The notes beneath the pieces were generated by a model. That model saw only the letters and a list, made by a program, of their open reading frames with translations. It was not told where the DNA came from and searched no databases. DNA of 64,000 nucleotides from Bradyrhizobium sp. cir1 (GTDB lineage: Bacteria; Pseudomonadota; Alphaproteobacteria; Rhizobiales; Xanthobacteraceae): the NCBI RefSeq assembly GCF_014198245.1, contig NZ_JACIHE010000002.1, positions 124,001 to 188,000 of the forward strand. Direction: 5' to 3'. Shown here piece after piece: positions 37,548-48,076 of the stretch (the stretch's first letter is position 1; the number at the start of each line of letters is the position of its first letter). Made by a program: the position numbers and the translations under genes.

Positions 37548-39350
37548 ATGATCCGACTCTCAAGACAGTGGGCGACCTTGTGCCTGACGGCTGTTGATGC
37601 ACTGCAGGCAACGAGTCCGCGCCCCAGGTACGCTCGCCGCCCAAATTCAAACAGATCGATCGTGCGCAAAGCCGCGAGGAAAGCTGGTCTTGGCGTCGGG
37701 TTTGCCATCGCGTTGGGAACGCTGGGCGTTTCATCGTCCGCATTGGCCGCCGGGCAGGATCAAACCCCCGAAGAGAAGCTCAGTTCTGTTGTTGAAACAA
37801 AGGAAGGACCGGTCCAGGGGTTCATCTCGAACGGCGTTACCAAGTTCCTTGGCATTCCCTACGCCGAGCCCCCGATGGGTGAGTTGCGCTGGCTGCCGCC
37901 AAAGGATCACGCGCGATGGACCAATGTTCTGCCGGCGACGAAATTTGCGCCGATCTGTGCATTGAAGACGACCCTTGGCGTGTTCTCAGGACCTCCGAAC
38001 AATAATGAAGACTGTCTGTACCTGAACGTCTTCGCTCCGGAAGTCAGGCCGTCGCAGCCGCTCCCCGTCATTGTGTTCATCCACGGGGGCGGAAACTATG
38101 ACGGGGAAACGCCCGGCTATGATGGCAGCAAGATGGTGACCAAGGGCAAAGCTATCGTCGTCACGATGGCGTACCGGCTGAACCTGATGGGTTTCCTGTC
38201 GCATCCTGCTCTAAACAACGAGGGACACCCGTTTGCGAACTATGGGTTGCTTGATCAGATCGCGGCCTTCAAATGGGTGCAACGCAATGTCTCTCTGTTC
38301 GGTGGCGACAAAGACAACGTCACGCTTGCGGGTCAATCCGCGGGCGCCATCGATGTCCAGTTCCATATGGTTTCGCCCTTCGCCAAGGATCTATTCCATC
38401 GGGCGATATGTCAGAGCTCCTGCATGGCGTTTCCTCCGTTGACGACCGCAGCAGCAGCGGAGGCTAAAGGCATCGCCTTTGCCGAGGCCGCCGGGTGCGG
38501 ATCGGGCAGGGGACCGGAAGTCGCGCAGTGCCTGCGTCATCTTCCTGCCGAGAAGGTCATGGAGTTCGCAGGGACGCCGAACTCCATTAGCCAGTATGTC
38601 TCGCCCTACATCGTGGATGGACAGATTGTTCCGGATACGCCGCTCAAGCTGTTCAAGAATGGTCAGTTCCAACGCGTTCCCGTGATGAATGGCGGCACGC
38701 GGGACGAGTGGAATTTCACTTTGGCGCTTCCTGTGTACGCCAGCAGCACGGACAATGCGAAGCGGACTGCGCCGACTGCGGAGCAATACCACAAGTACAT
38801 CAACTCAACTTTTGCGCCGCCAGCATACACGGAAGGAACGGCGGCCAAGGTCCTGGACCTCTATCCCTTGAGCGCCTTCAAGAGCCCTTACGCCGCCTGG
38901 AATCGTGTGGCTTCAGACGCGCTGCGTCTTTGCAACCTGCGTTCGAAAAACAAGATAATGGCGCAGTACGTGCCCGTCTACGCTTATGAGTTCGCCGATG
39001 CGACAGCTCCGTCGTATTTCCCGGATATGCCGGGAATGGAGGATCTTGGCGCCTATCACACCATGGATATTCAGTACATATTCCCTTCCTGGCATGGTAG
39101 TCCGCTCGGCATCGTAAAAGCGTTGAATGAGAAGCAAGCCAAGCTGTCTGATCAAATGGTTGTCTCCTGGGGCAACTTTGCGAAAACCGGCAATCCGAAC
39201 GGCACAGGTAACAGCCCGTGGCCAGTATCGAACGCTAATGCGTCGGGTTGGCTGATTCAGGATCTGCCCGGTGTGTCCAGCATGACAGATGCCGAGTACT
39301 CGAAGCTTCACAACTGCGACTTCTGGGATTCAGTTGGCCCGGCTCCGTAA
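37548..39350 (+). CDS. Secreted type-B carboxylesterase/lipase
   Basis: A 600-residue alpha/beta hydrolase of the carboxylesterase type-B (cholinesterase-like) family. The nucleophile Ser264 lies in the GQSAG elbow; the oxyanion-hole HGGGN and the EDCLYLNVF strand are present, and a YHTMDIQYIF segment precedes the expected His. Cysteines suitable for disulfides fit an exported enzyme. The putative signal (GLGVGFAIALGTLGVSSSALAA) starts about 45 residues after ATG 37548, an unusually long n-region; AGGAAG precedes that ATG, but a later non-ATG start is possible. Substrate ester unknown. Confidence 0.88.
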   Translation: MIRLSRQWATLCLTAVDALQATSPRPRYARRPNSNRSIVRKAARKAGLGVGFAIALGTLGVSSSALAAGQDQTPEEKLSSVVETKEGPVQGFISNGVTKFLGIPYAEPPMGELRWLPPKDHARWTNVLPATKFAPICALKTTLGVFSGPPNNNEDCLYLNVFAPEVRPSQPLPVIVFIHGGGNYDGETPGYDGSKMVTKGKAIVVTMAYRLNLMGFLSHPALNNEGHPFANYGLLDQIAAFKWVQRNVSLFGGDKDNVTLAGQSAGAIDVQFHMVSPFAKDLFHRAICQSSCMAFPPLTTAAAAEAKGIAFAEAAGCGSGRGPEVAQCLRHLPAEKVMEFAGTPNSISQYVSPYIVDGQIVPDTPLKLFKNGQFQRVPVMNGGTRDEWNFTLALPVYASSTDNAKRTAPTAEQYHKYINSTFAPPAYTEGTAAKVLDLYPLSAFKSPYAAWNRVASDALRLCNLRSKNKIMAQYVPVYAYEFADATAPSYFPDMPGMEDLGAYHTMDIQYIFPSWHGSPLGIVKALNEKQAKLSDQMVVSWGNFAKTGNPNGTGNSPWPVSNANASGWLIQDLPGVSSMTDAEYSKLHNCDFWDSVGPAP

Positions 39351-39520
39351 GGCTTGAGCGGATAAACTGCGCAAAAGCGTGGAGATCAGACAATTGATGT
39401 CTCGGCCAGGCCAACACTCCGGATGTCATATCCCTCAATGCAGCAGATGCATGCGAAGCGATAGACCTCTGCAATTGATGGCCCCCAGAGTTGGATCTGG
39501 CCGATGAGTCAGGAAAGCTG

Positions 39521-40447
39521 ATGTTACGTCGACGCGACTTCATTAAAGTATCGGTTGGAGCAATCGCCGCTGCCGGAGCACCAGAGAGAGTCAGTGCTTC
39601 CACCTGGAAGACCATCGACGCACAAGTTCACTGCTATGAGCGTAATCATGCAGAGCGACCTTGGGCCAGCACCCTGGTCGGGCCGGAGGAGATGACCGGC
39701 GATCAGATGGTTGTGGCAATGGATGCGGTCGGGGTCGATGGCGCGGTTCTGGTGTCGCCGTTCGCGATGTATCGATACGATCCCGGCTATGTTCTCGAAG
39801 TCGAGGCAAGACATCCAGATCGGTTCTGCCTGGTCAAGCCAGTGGACACGAACGATCCTGCAGTCGCAGAAAACATCGCCGGCTGGAAGGCAAAAAAAGG
39901 CACTGTCGGCGTCAGGGTTATCATGGGGGACAATGTCTCGGCTGATCCGGCCGACCCGGGGATGAACCGGGTTCTGGCGGCGGCGGTGAAGCATTCACTG
40001 GCGGTCAACCTGCAGTGCTGGGGACGGTTGGAGCAGGTGGGACAATTGGCATCCCGGAATCCAGACACGCAGATCGTTATCGACCATCTGGGGCTGACCC
40101 AGCCCATGGCGCCGCCAGCACTTCTTCAGCCGTGGGCTGAATTACCGAAAGTGCTGGCGCTGGCAGCCCATCCCAATGTGGCCATCAAGATCACGGGCGC
40201 CTGCACATTGGCGCAGGATCCGTTTCCGTACAGTGACATTTGGGACTCGCTCGACCGCATCTTCACCGCTTTCAGTTTCGATCGCTGCCTGTGGGGTACG
40301 GATTGGACGCGAGCGGTTAAATTTCTGACCTATAAAGAGGGTGTCGACGCATTCCGTCTGACAGACCGGGTGTCTGACGGCGACCGCGCCAGGCTGATGG
40401 GGGGCACGGCGAGTCGCCTCTACAATTGGTCGCCGTCGAAGTCGTAA
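39521..40447 (+). CDS. Tat-exported amidohydrolase-family hydrolase
   Basis: A 308-residue TIM-barrel hydrolase of the amidohydrolase-2 (PDC/lactonase-like) type. The N terminus MLRRRDFIK plus a hydrophobic Ala-rich stretch is a Tat signal. The first-strand motif IDAQVHCYERNHAERPW, the IVIDHLGLTQP strand and the late GTDWTRAV Asp are the expected metal and acid-base positions. ATG 39521 has AGGAAAG upstream. Located after the esterase in the same direction, perhaps acting on its lactone or acid products; that is inference. Confidence 0.87.
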   Translation: MLRRRDFIKVSVGAIAAAGAPERVSASTWKTIDAQVHCYERNHAERPWASTLVGPEEMTGDQMVVAMDAVGVDGAVLVSPFAMYRYDPGYVLEVEARHPDRFCLVKPVDTNDPAVAENIAGWKAKKGTVGVRVIMGDNVSADPADPGMNRVLAAAVKHSLAVNLQCWGRLEQVGQLASRNPDTQIVIDHLGLTQPMAPPALLQPWAELPKVLALAAHPNVAIKITGACTLAQDPFPYSDIWDSLDRIFTAFSFDRCLWGTDWTRAVKFLTYKEGVDAFRLTDRVSDGDRARLMGGTASRLYNWSPSKS

Positions 40448-41480
40448 ACATTCCCTCCCGACTAATTTGCCGATTCCCTGTCTCTATAACTTCCGGGTTT
40501 GCCGACACGATTTCGAAGGCGGTTCGCGAGCAGCGGATCGAAGTCACGCTTGCATATGTAAGAGATCCCGAGACAGCGACGACAAAGTATTCGAACGACG
40601 TGAACTGGCACTCCTTTAACGAATGCATCTGCGTGCAGGTCGAGCGGTTTCACGCACCTGCCGCTGTCGACGTATCACTCCTCGATCGAGGACAATCGTT
40701 GGACGGGGGGCGGGCAATTGCCAGCAAGCCGGCTCTGATCCAATCGCGGATTTTCCGGACAGGAAAAGCGGGCCAGCCGGTTGAGGCGCGACGACGTGAT
40801 CCTGACGGGCCTGGCGAGCCGTGTCTTCAACACCGATGTAGATCGACCCGCTGGATATCCTGGCGATCAAGAGCGTGCGCCTCGGCCGCGCGTATCGTGC
40901 GGGTTGGCTGCTCACGAATCTCTCCTTGCTGACGCTGTGCGGCGGGTGAAATCCAGTCCTCCCTGGTTTCGTTCGGCCACGCGCTACAGGCCGATTGCGG
41001 ATCACGGAGGGTCCAGATGGATAGCGGCCGGTCCCGTGTGCCGAATCGAACGGCAAGCGAATGCTCTTTTCGTCGTTGAGTTTGCGCGCGCATCGCCAAA
41101 CGATGTCTCGTCGCCAGGGAGCTCATGGGGCGACGGCGAGCGCGTATTTGCAGCACGAGCTCCCCGCGAGACGCGCGGTTGCGGGGATCGGTGCACAAAC
41201 GCATCGATCGATATTCGTACAAAACGCACCAATCTGCGTTCGCTACAACACACTCGTCTGGCAAGGGGGAGATCGGTACGTGGCGTACGGTCTTTGGCCG
41301 AGCAAAGCTGCGCAAATTTGAGAAAGTGGTTTTGCGAAGAGGGGAGCCTGGTTCGTCACGCTAGCTGCGGCATCGAGGTCTTAGCGACCTGGCCAAGCAA
41401 TCATGCGTGTTCTTGGGGTGAGGGATCCATCTCGCATCGCGAACCTGCGAGCGAGTGTCGCTCTAGAATTGGAGAGTCAG
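40448..41480. other. About 1 kb without a convincing gene, upstream of the porin
   Basis: Several open frames of 60-300 codons exist on both strands, but all are rich in Arg, Ser and Pro and none carries a recognisable domain or ribosome-binding site. It may be decayed coding DNA plus the porin promoter and long leader. Confidence 0.4.
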
Positions 41481-43019
41481 ATGAGAAAGTTCAGAGGATT
41501 AATCCTCGGATCGGTGGCGGGTTTGGCCACCGTCGGTGCAGCGCAGGCGGCCGATCTGCCAGTGAAGGCCAAGGCGGTCGAATATGTGAAAGTCTGCTCT
41601 CTGTACGGGGCTGGCTTCTACTATATTCCCGGTACGGATACCTGCATCAAGCTTGGCGGCTATCTCCGTGTTGATCTGGCGGTCAACACGAATACGGATA
41701 CGCTCGGTAACACCAATGGTGCAGCTGGCGCAAGAAACCGTCTCTCGAACGCCTACACCTGGCGCTCACGTGAAGACCTGAACATCGACACCCGCACCGC
41801 GACGGAATACGGCGTGGTGCGAACCTTCTTCGATGGCACGTTCTCGTGGACGTCGGGTACGTATACCAGCACCGGCGCGGGCGTGACCAATTACGACGTC
41901 ATTTCGGGTACGACGTCTGCTGCTCCAGGCAACGGAACGGCCGGCGGAGCGGGCGGTGGTTCGCTCGGCGTCTACTACGCCTTCATTCAGTTCGCCGGTC
42001 TGACGATGGGCAAGGCGGTATCGCAGTTCAGCGCTCCATGGACGGCCTATCCCGGCAATAACTTCGACGGTCTCGTTGGTGGCGGCGGCGACGTTACAGG
42101 CGTCAACCAGTTCAGCTACACGGCCGATTTTGGTCAGGGAATCACGGCGTCGATCTCGGCCCAGGATCCGACCCAATACTATCAGGCCGGCATCAACAAC
42201 CTCGCGGTACCCGGCACATTCGGATACGGCACGAGCGATTATGCAGGGACATATGCCCCGGATTTCATTGGCATGGTCCGGGTCGATCAGGCTTGGGGTT
42301 TGGTTCAGGCGTCGGTCGCGGCGCACGAGAATCACGCCGCCTACTACTCTCCTGGCGTGGAGACGTCGGGTCATCCGAGCGACAAGTGGGGTTGGGCAGC
42401 TCAGCTGGCACTGTCGATCAAAAACGTCCCGACGGGAGCCGGCGATACGATCAACGTCTCCGGCGTCTATACCAACGGTGCGACCCGGTACAACATCCAC
42501 GAAAATGCGACCCCGGCAGGCGCAGCTACAATCTACGGCGGCACGGGATTGGCTGGTGCTTATCAGAGCCTGGGCCTCGGATTCGCGCCAGACGCAGTGT
42601 TCGCAACCGGAGGGGGACTACAGCTGATCGAGACGTGGGGCATGCGCGGTGCGTACACCCACAACTGGGATCCTCAATGGAATAGCGCGCTCTACGGCGC
42701 TTATGCCGCCGTCCATTATAATGATACGGCCAAGGGGTTGATGTGTGGCGCGGGGGGTACGGTAGCGACCGCGCTCGGCGCGGGTCTTACCACCTGCAAC
42801 CCGGACTATAATATTGCCCAGTTGGGGGTAATCACGCGCTGGACGCCGGTCAAGAATCTGACGTTTGCCGCAGATCTCACCTACATGCACATCGACCAGA
42901 AGTACGCGGGCACCACAGGTGCCGGTGCAAGTGCGACCGTTGCCAAGCCGGCGGCCGTATATGAGCTCAAGGATCAAAACGCGCTTCAGCTCCAGCTTCG
43001 CGTTCAACGCAACTGGTAA
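41481..43019 (+). CDS. Porin (Porin_2 family)
   Basis: A 512-residue outer-membrane general porin of the rhizobial Porin_2 family. A signal peptide (cleavage after AQA, about residue 22) is followed by the family start ADLPVKAKAVEYVKVCSLYGAGFYYIPGTDTCIKLGGYLRVDL, with the conserved pair of cysteines about 16 residues apart, and the C terminus LQLQLRVQRNW ends in an aromatic as barrel proteins do. GGAG lies 6 bases before ATG. A hairpin terminator follows. Confidence 0.95.
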   Translation: MRKFRGLILGSVAGLATVGAAQAADLPVKAKAVEYVKVCSLYGAGFYYIPGTDTCIKLGGYLRVDLAVNTNTDTLGNTNGAAGARNRLSNAYTWRSREDLNIDTRTATEYGVVRTFFDGTFSWTSGTYTSTGAGVTNYDVISGTTSAAPGNGTAGGAGGGSLGVYYAFIQFAGLTMGKAVSQFSAPWTAYPGNNFDGLVGGGGDVTGVNQFSYTADFGQGITASISAQDPTQYYQAGINNLAVPGTFGYGTSDYAGTYAPDFIGMVRVDQAWGLVQASVAAHENHAAYYSPGVETSGHPSDKWGWAAQLALSIKNVPTGAGDTINVSGVYTNGATRYNIHENATPAGAATIYGGTGLAGAYQSLGLGFAPDAVFATGGGLQLIETWGMRGAYTHNWDPQWNSALYGAYAAVHYNDTAKGLMCGAGGTVATALGAGLTTCNPDYNIAQLGVITRWTPVKNLTFAADLTYMHIDQKYAGTTGAGASATVAKPAAVYELKDQNALQLQLRVQRNW

Positions 43020-43078
43020 CAGCTATCGAGGAGCAACGGAAGGAGACGATACCAAGTAGTAGATGTTAACCTCCAAGG

Positions 43079-43109
43079 AAGGCCCCCGGTATGCCCATCG
43101 GGGGCCTTT
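43079..43109 (+). terminator. Rho-independent terminator of the porin gene
   Basis: AAGGCCCCCG and CGGGGGCCTT form a 10-bp perfect stem with a 10-base loop, followed by a short T-run. It starts 60 bases after the porin stop codon. The fold also works on the opposite strand, where an A/T tail is weaker. Confidence 0.85.
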
Positions 43110-43449
43110 CACTCTAAAGTGCCCAATCGCTCGACTGGGTCGTCTTGAGAGAGCTTTTGCTGTGCAGCCAGTCCTTCGTTCTGAAGGATTGCGAGTACAT
43201 TTCGAGGCAGGTCCTTGAGCTCGCATGCGCATGCAGAGTGCCGGCCAGGCTAGAGATCATCGAGGGTCTGTACGATCTGTACAGAGGATTTTCTTCCAAT
43301 ACCCAATCGTTCCGGCACTATGAGGCAGCCTCTCGTTTGACTAAGGAGTCCTCTATCGTTCGATCGCGAAGATGATGACAACACTTCGCAGAATCGATCA
43401 ACGCATAGACGCCTGTTCGGCGAAGTGGCCAATCGAAAGCACGTAAGCG
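43110..43449. other. Intergenic stretch between porin terminator and marR-type gene
   Basis: About 340 bases; short frames only. It should contain the promoter of the MarR-type regulator. No repeat was recognised. Confidence 0.45.
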
Positions 43450-44010
43450 ATGACGACATCAGCTGAGCGCAAGGCGCGGTCCAAGGAATTACGTCTGGTT
43501 GAGAGTGGCGCGGGACGCCTCTCAGCCGAAGCTCAGGATGCCGCCAGACGTTTCGTCTGGGAGATTGCCTCGATCAAGGCGCATATGGACGAACTTCGCG
43601 ATTTCCGCGCGATGCTACTTGGTGTTACTGGCCCGCAATGGACGATTCTGATGGCGCTGGCGAACACCGGGACAGGGCGCGGCCTTCCACTCAAGGCGAT
43701 AGCGAAGGTGATGCACGTCGATCCATCCTTCATTACGACGCAATCCAAGATTCTGGAGAAGAAAGGACTTCTGGTCCGAAATCCTTCCACGAGCGACGCC
43801 AGAGTTGTCGAGATGTCGCTTGCTGACAAGACTTACAGGCACATTCTGCGCCTTGAGGACGAGGAGCGCGCTCTTCGCGAATTCATCTTTCATGGGCTCG
43901 ATAACGACGAATTGACCAGGTTTGTGTGCCAGCTCACAGCATTGAGTGAGCGTCTTCGTCTAGCCCGCTTGAAGGTCGCTTTCGACAGCGAAGTCTGTCC
44001 CCGGAGATAA
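43450..44010 (+). CDS. MarR-family transcriptional regulator
   Basis: A 186-residue winged-helix regulator. The recognition region lies at residues about 75-125 (LPLKAIAKVMHVDPSFITTQSKILEKKGLLVRNPSTSDARVVEMSLADK), with dimerisation helices at both ends. MarR proteins usually respond to aromatic or xenobiotic ligands. It is separated from the porin by a terminator and has no divergent neighbour, so its target is not clear. Confidence 0.9.
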   Translation: MTTSAERKARSKELRLVESGAGRLSAEAQDAARRFVWEIASIKAHMDELRDFRAMLLGVTGPQWTILMALANTGTGRGLPLKAIAKVMHVDPSFITTQSKILEKKGLLVRNPSTSDARVVEMSLADKTYRHILRLEDEERALREFIFHGLDNDELTRFVCQLTALSERLRLARLKVAFDSEVCPRR

Positions 44011-44259
44011 GGGCCATGCGCAGCGCAATTCAATTCCTCGATTTCGCCGCGGAAGGCTTGGTGTCTGCTTGTGCCAGAGACGTCAGAACTCCACCCCACT
44101 TTCCGCCTTCACGATCGATAGGCCTGGCCTGCGTGGGCCGGCCGAATTCGGGACGTGAAGAATTGTGGCCGGAACGGCTCGTAGATGGGCGGATTATCGG
44201 TTGATTTTGTCGCTCGAATTAGAGTTGAGCACGTCGTGAGGTTCGCGCCGGCGCCGGCT

Positions 44260-45624
44260 CTATACCTCGGCGTCGCCGGTCTCGTCCCGGATCTCGTTGT
44301 CGATCCCGGTCTCTTGCAAAAGTCCGGCCCGGGTAGCCCATTCCAGTGAACTTATCGATGTCGCGAGTTCTTTCTCTTCGTCGATAGACCAGAATTGAAG
44401 CCGGATGGGGGACAGGTGGTCGTAATAGCCACCAGACGCCGAGCGGTCGGGGTCACTCAATTGCTCGACAAAGCCGAGCTTTGCCGATCTCGCTGACAGG
44501 TCAAGGAATGCAGGGCCGGTGAGAGCATCGATCTGCTTGATCCGTCTTCGAATCCATACCGAGATGGTCTGCACACGGCTGGCATCATCCCCTGAGAAGT
44601 CGTCCAGATGGGCGAGGACCGCCGAGAGCCTTGACCGTTCAAGGAGCTGTGCATGGACAGCCTCGACAAAGTTGACGCGCCGCTTTTCGCGCGCAACAAA
44701 GGTTTCTTCACGCTTGCGGCGGACTTCCGCGTCGCGGTACTGGCGCTCCCGCTCTTCGGCGTCGCGCTTGCGCTCCCTGATGAGCGCCGCATGCTCGGCC
44801 AGACCTGCGATGACTGCCGGCAGTATCGCTTCCACAGATTGCGTTTTGTGGTCTGAATATGTGCAGCGCAGCCCGGACCAGGCATTCGCGTGAATGACGA
44901 TCGACAGGCGTCCGGACGGAGAATAGTCGTATTTCGGCAACGGCGGGCTAGAAAGGCCCCGGCGAAAGTTATCGTCCCGTCGCTTCAATTCGGCCACTGT
45001 GGGCTCATGCGGCATCTTTCGCGGCCGCTCTTCCACTCCAAAGGCGATGGACACGTTGTCGGCTTCAAGTTCGAGGCCGGTGTCGCTAATCCTGGGACGG
45101 TATCCCTCGGTTTCTGCCAGGGCAAAAAACCGGCCCAGAAGCCGGAAAGCCCGATCGATCGAGTTCGGCGCGATCTTCAGAGGGACGATGCCACGCCCCT
45201 TTGTGCTCGAGAACCCCTCCACGTCAGGACGGGCTTTGGAGATTGCACGGCGTGTTGTACGCAGGATCGAAGGTTCTTCCACGTCAGTTGCTGTTGCGGC
45301 GGCAGTTTCCGGTACGGTCATCAATCGCTCCAGAGCTTCTGCCCCTGCCTTGATGACCTGCTCCGGCAGCCGGCGCGATGTGCCGCCCGAGATTCGAATT
45401 TGGTCGAGTCTCGTGTCTGGCAACTTGGGCAGGGAGGAGTTGCGAACCGGCTTTTGATGTTCGCGTTTCGCCCAGTATCCCCGTTCGGGTGTAGGGATCT
45501 TGTGGCGCTTGCAAGTCTTCTTAAGAGCTGTGCTGGTCACGCCGTAGTCGGCCGCGACCTTCGTCATCGGTCTTGACCAGACTTGTTCAAAGAGCTCCTT
45601 GCGGGAAATGGTACGCACGCACAC
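44260..45624 (-). CDS. Hypothetical protein with N-terminal helix-turn-helix-like segment
   Basis: A 454-residue protein of a family I know only as hypothetical. The N terminus RKELFEQVWSRPMTKVAADYGVTSTALKKTCKRHKIPTPERGYWAK resembles a helix-turn-helix of the type that recognises DNA, followed by an unclassified middle domain and a long charged coiled coil (residues about 280-340, ERKRDAEERERQYRDAEVRRKREE). GTG start. Such proteins occur in genomic islands. No partner gene is adjacent. Confidence 0.75.
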   Translation of the reverse strand: MCVRTISRKELFEQVWSRPMTKVAADYGVTSTALKKTCKRHKIPTPERGYWAKREHQKPVRNSSLPKLPDTRLDQIRISGGTSRRLPEQVIKAGAEALERLMTVPETAAATATDVEEPSILRTTRRAISKARPDVEGFSSTKGRGIVPLKIAPNSIDRAFRLLGRFFALAETEGYRPRISDTGLELEADNVSIAFGVEERPRKMPHEPTVAELKRRDDNFRRGLSSPPLPKYDYSPSGRLSIVIHANAWSGLRCTYSDHKTQSVEAILPAVIAGLAEHAALIRERKRDAEERERQYRDAEVRRKREETFVAREKRRVNFVEAVHAQLLERSRLSAVLAHLDDFSGDDASRVQTISVWIRRRIKQIDALTGPAFLDLSARSAKLGFVEQLSDPDRSASGGYYDHLSPIRLQFWSIDEEKELATSISSLEWATRAGLLQETGIDNEIRDETGDAEV

Positions 45625-46167
45625 CTCGGAACGCTCGGGGAATTCCTTGATGGCTTAGCACATAGTTTTCTGGAAGGGGCGAGCCGGGTTTTCAGCGCGG
45701 TTGTCGTCCACATGGCAGACATTTGCCGTATCCTTCCCGACTCTGTCGCCCGGGGTCGCAAGATCCGCAGGAATTCACAAGAGGCGAGAGCTGGTTGCAG
45801 GGCCGCGATAGGTGCGGAAACGCGTCTCAAATTGCCCGACGGAAGGATCGCGGCGTCGATGGTCGACGGAGGCCCGACCCGTACACCCAGTTGGTTCAGG
45901 CCATTCGCCATCCACTCCGATGATCGCGGTTTCCGCCGAACTCGGAGCTGCTGTCATCGCAGTATGATCAGGCGATGCAAGGTGCCTCCATACCTGCGAT
46001 GGCGGCCGTAGCAACATGGCTGTGGAGGACATGCGCGTCCACGGCTCACTCGGCGCACGCTTCTGGCGTGTTTACGCCGACCAGTGGGAAGGAGCATCCG
46101 TTCCGCTGTGAAGCAGGCAGTGAGAGGCCTCGTCGAGGCCGCGTAAGCGCGGAGAAAGCAGACGTGT
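45625..46167. other. Intergenic stretch, no supported gene
   Basis: About 540 bases between the hypothetical gene and the membrane-protein gene. Frames look non-coding; no repeat, tRNA or clear terminator was seen. Confidence 0.45.
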
Positions 46168-46707
46168 TCAGTCCCCAACCATCAAAGTGGATGCGACGCC
46201 GAGCGCAAGGGTTTCGAAGAGTGCAACGCTGACGAACACCAGCTTCGCAGCCGTGGCAAAGCGCATGATGGAAAAGAGGCCGCTGCTGACCGTGGTCGAG
46301 CTTCGCAGCAGAACGAAGATCAAGACGTCTTCAAGAGTGTCTGCGACGACGTACAGTACGGCGGGTGCCAAAACGAGATACCATTGCCAGAGTTTGAGTG
46401 CGTCGGGCCAGGCGAGCGCTTCGGCACACCAGAGGGCGCCGGTTGCAAGGAAACCGCCGAGCAGCGCTAGATAAACCAGATCGAGCGGGATAACGAAAAG
46501 GCGGTAGGGGCGCGCGTATTGGGCTGTTGAACTATCGCGTAACCAAAGAGAAAGACTCTGGGCTGTGAGTGCAGAGTTGTTTAGCGAAGGAATGACACTG
46601 CCGTGCTCGAGGAAACGCGAACTAACGTCCTGCCCGAGCCGACCAGCAACTCCTGCTACCAGATAGCTCCAAACGATCACGCCCGCCGCGCAGGTAATTG
46701 CAATCAT
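46168..46707 (-). CDS. Small integral membrane protein, third gene of the DUF2235 operon
   Basis: A 179-residue protein with four predicted membrane helices (about 3-22, 68-92, 105-125, 145-170) and no known domain. It follows the pentapeptide-repeat gene after 31 bp on the same strand, so the three genes DUF2235, pentapeptide-repeat and this one look like an operon. It could anchor or shield against the lipase-like protein, as immunity proteins do, but this is inference. Confidence 0.7.
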   Translation of the reverse strand: MIAITCAAGVIVWSYLVAGVAGRLGQDVSSRFLEHGSVIPSLNNSALTAQSLSLWLRDSSTAQYARPYRLFVIPLDLVYLALLGGFLATGALWCAEALAWPDALKLWQWYLVLAPAVLYVVADTLEDVLIFVLLRSSTTVSSGLFSIMRFATAAKLVFVSVALFETLALGVASTLMVGD

Positions 46708-46738
46708 TCAGTTCCTCCTCATCGTGAACCTCTTACCA

Positions 46739-48064
46739 CTACCAATGCGGCCGCAGCGCCGTCGCAATGGCGGTAGCCCTGTCCATTCCCGCACAGAGTT
46801 TTGCCGGTGATCCACACCGCTTGACCCACTTTCGGTCCTTGGCAAGCAAACGGTCGAGGCCAAAAGGCTGCGCGTTCCAGTCGGGCGTTTCCTGTTGCTT
46901 TAGGTCATTCGCTCCTCCGCCTGCGCACATCCCGTCAACCATCTCACGCGTGAGGCCACGGGCCCCCGTGAAGTTCGCGCGGCTGACGTCGACCGCGCAT
47001 AGATTCGCGCCGGCCAAATTTGCATAGGCGAGGTCGGCGCCGGCGAGAGATGCGCCCTCAAAGTTCACCGCCCGCAGATCGGCATAGCGAAGGTCACTGA
47101 TGAAGCACCGGTAGGTCTGCCATTCCGGGAGCCGTTTGCTCTGACCGGTGCGTGGCCGCTCCGCGTCGTCGGGCCCAGTGTAGCTGAAACCGATATGCGA
47201 GCCGCTGTATTCCTCGCCTTCGAAATACCCAGTCCAGCCGGGAGAGGCTTCGATCTCCCAATCCGCAAAAGTGGAACCTCTCAGGTCTGCTCCGAAAAGT
47301 TTTGCCCCGTTGAGGCTCACACGGTGCAGCTTGGACTGAGACATGTTCGCGCAGGATAGATCGAGACCGCCCATATCGAGGTCGTCCAGCCACCTGTGCT
47401 CAAGATTGATCTGAAGATACCGGTTTGCACCCGCCAGGCCACATGCGGGTCCGAGACGCTTGCGGCGAAGGCCGGCAAAGACGGAGCTACCCAATTGACG
47501 AACCGCGGCCTGCGCGCCAGCGGGGGGCTCCTCTCGGTCCGCTTCCGCTGGTGTAGATTGCGCTCCGGGCGAGCTCGTAGAATTGACTGTACACTCGCGC
47601 GATACGCGAAGTGAGCTCGTTCGTGTCTGAGCGCGCGCAACACTTGAGAATTGCGCGTTTGCTTGCTCGAGCAGGTCCGCGGGAGCCTGTATAGCCAGCA
47701 GTCTCAGCTGGATCGCCGCCCGTTCAGCGAGCGGCTTGTCGGAGGCTGCGATCAAATCTTTCGATGCTTCGGCGAAACTTTGGTCTTGTTCGTGGCGGAC
47801 GCGCAGTTCATGGTCGGAGCTCCATTGTTGGCTCGTCAGCGTGAGCTGGATAACCGTGGCAAAGAATGTCCCTGCCAGCCCAAGGCCTGTCAGCACCTGA
47901 TAGTTAGTCTGGCGCAGGCGGTCCTGCAGTTCGAGTCGTTTGAGATCGTCACCTTCCAGGTAAGGCGGAACCTGCGCGCGCGGTGCAGCCCACCAGAACC
48001 AGAAAAACACGATCAATCCAAATATGCCGATGAAAAGAAGAGGAACGATCCAGACCGTGAGCAT
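46739..48064 (-). CDS. Membrane-anchored pentapeptide-repeat protein
   Basis: A 441-residue protein. The N terminus has two membrane helices (about 4-28 and 55-77). After a coiled segment, two blocks of A(D/N)LxX pentapeptide repeats are visible, LSCANMSQSKLHRVSLNGAKLFGADLRGS and DLRYADLRAVNFEGASLAGADL followed by further repeats, which would fold as a right-handed quadrilateral helix. The C terminus includes CxG motifs. Spaced 12 bp after the DUF2235 gene. Pentapeptide proteins serve as scaffolds or DNA mimics; which applies here is unknown. Confidence 0.82.
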   Translation of the reverse strand: MLTVWIVPLLFIGIFGLIVFFWFWWAAPRAQVPPYLEGDDLKRLELQDRLRQTNYQVLTGLGLAGTFFATVIQLTLTSQQWSSDHELRVRHEQDQSFAEASKDLIAASDKPLAERAAIQLRLLAIQAPADLLEQANAQFSSVARAQTRTSSLRVSRECTVNSTSSPGAQSTPAEADREEPPAGAQAAVRQLGSSVFAGLRRKRLGPACGLAGANRYLQINLEHRWLDDLDMGGLDLSCANMSQSKLHRVSLNGAKLFGADLRGSTFADWEIEASPGWTGYFEGEEYSGSHIGFSYTGPDDAERPRTGQSKRLPEWQTYRCFISDLRYADLRAVNFEGASLAGADLAYANLAGANLCAVDVSRANFTGARGLTREMVDGMCAGGGANDLKQQETPDWNAQPFGLDRLLAKDRKWVKRCGSPAKLCAGMDRATAIATALRPHW

Positions 48065-48076
48065 GGCTCAACCTCG

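Noticed and set aside
40448-41480. Several overlapping frames up to about 290 codons
   Set aside because: No recognisable domain or start signal on either strand; the longest one runs into the porin gene in the wrong frame.
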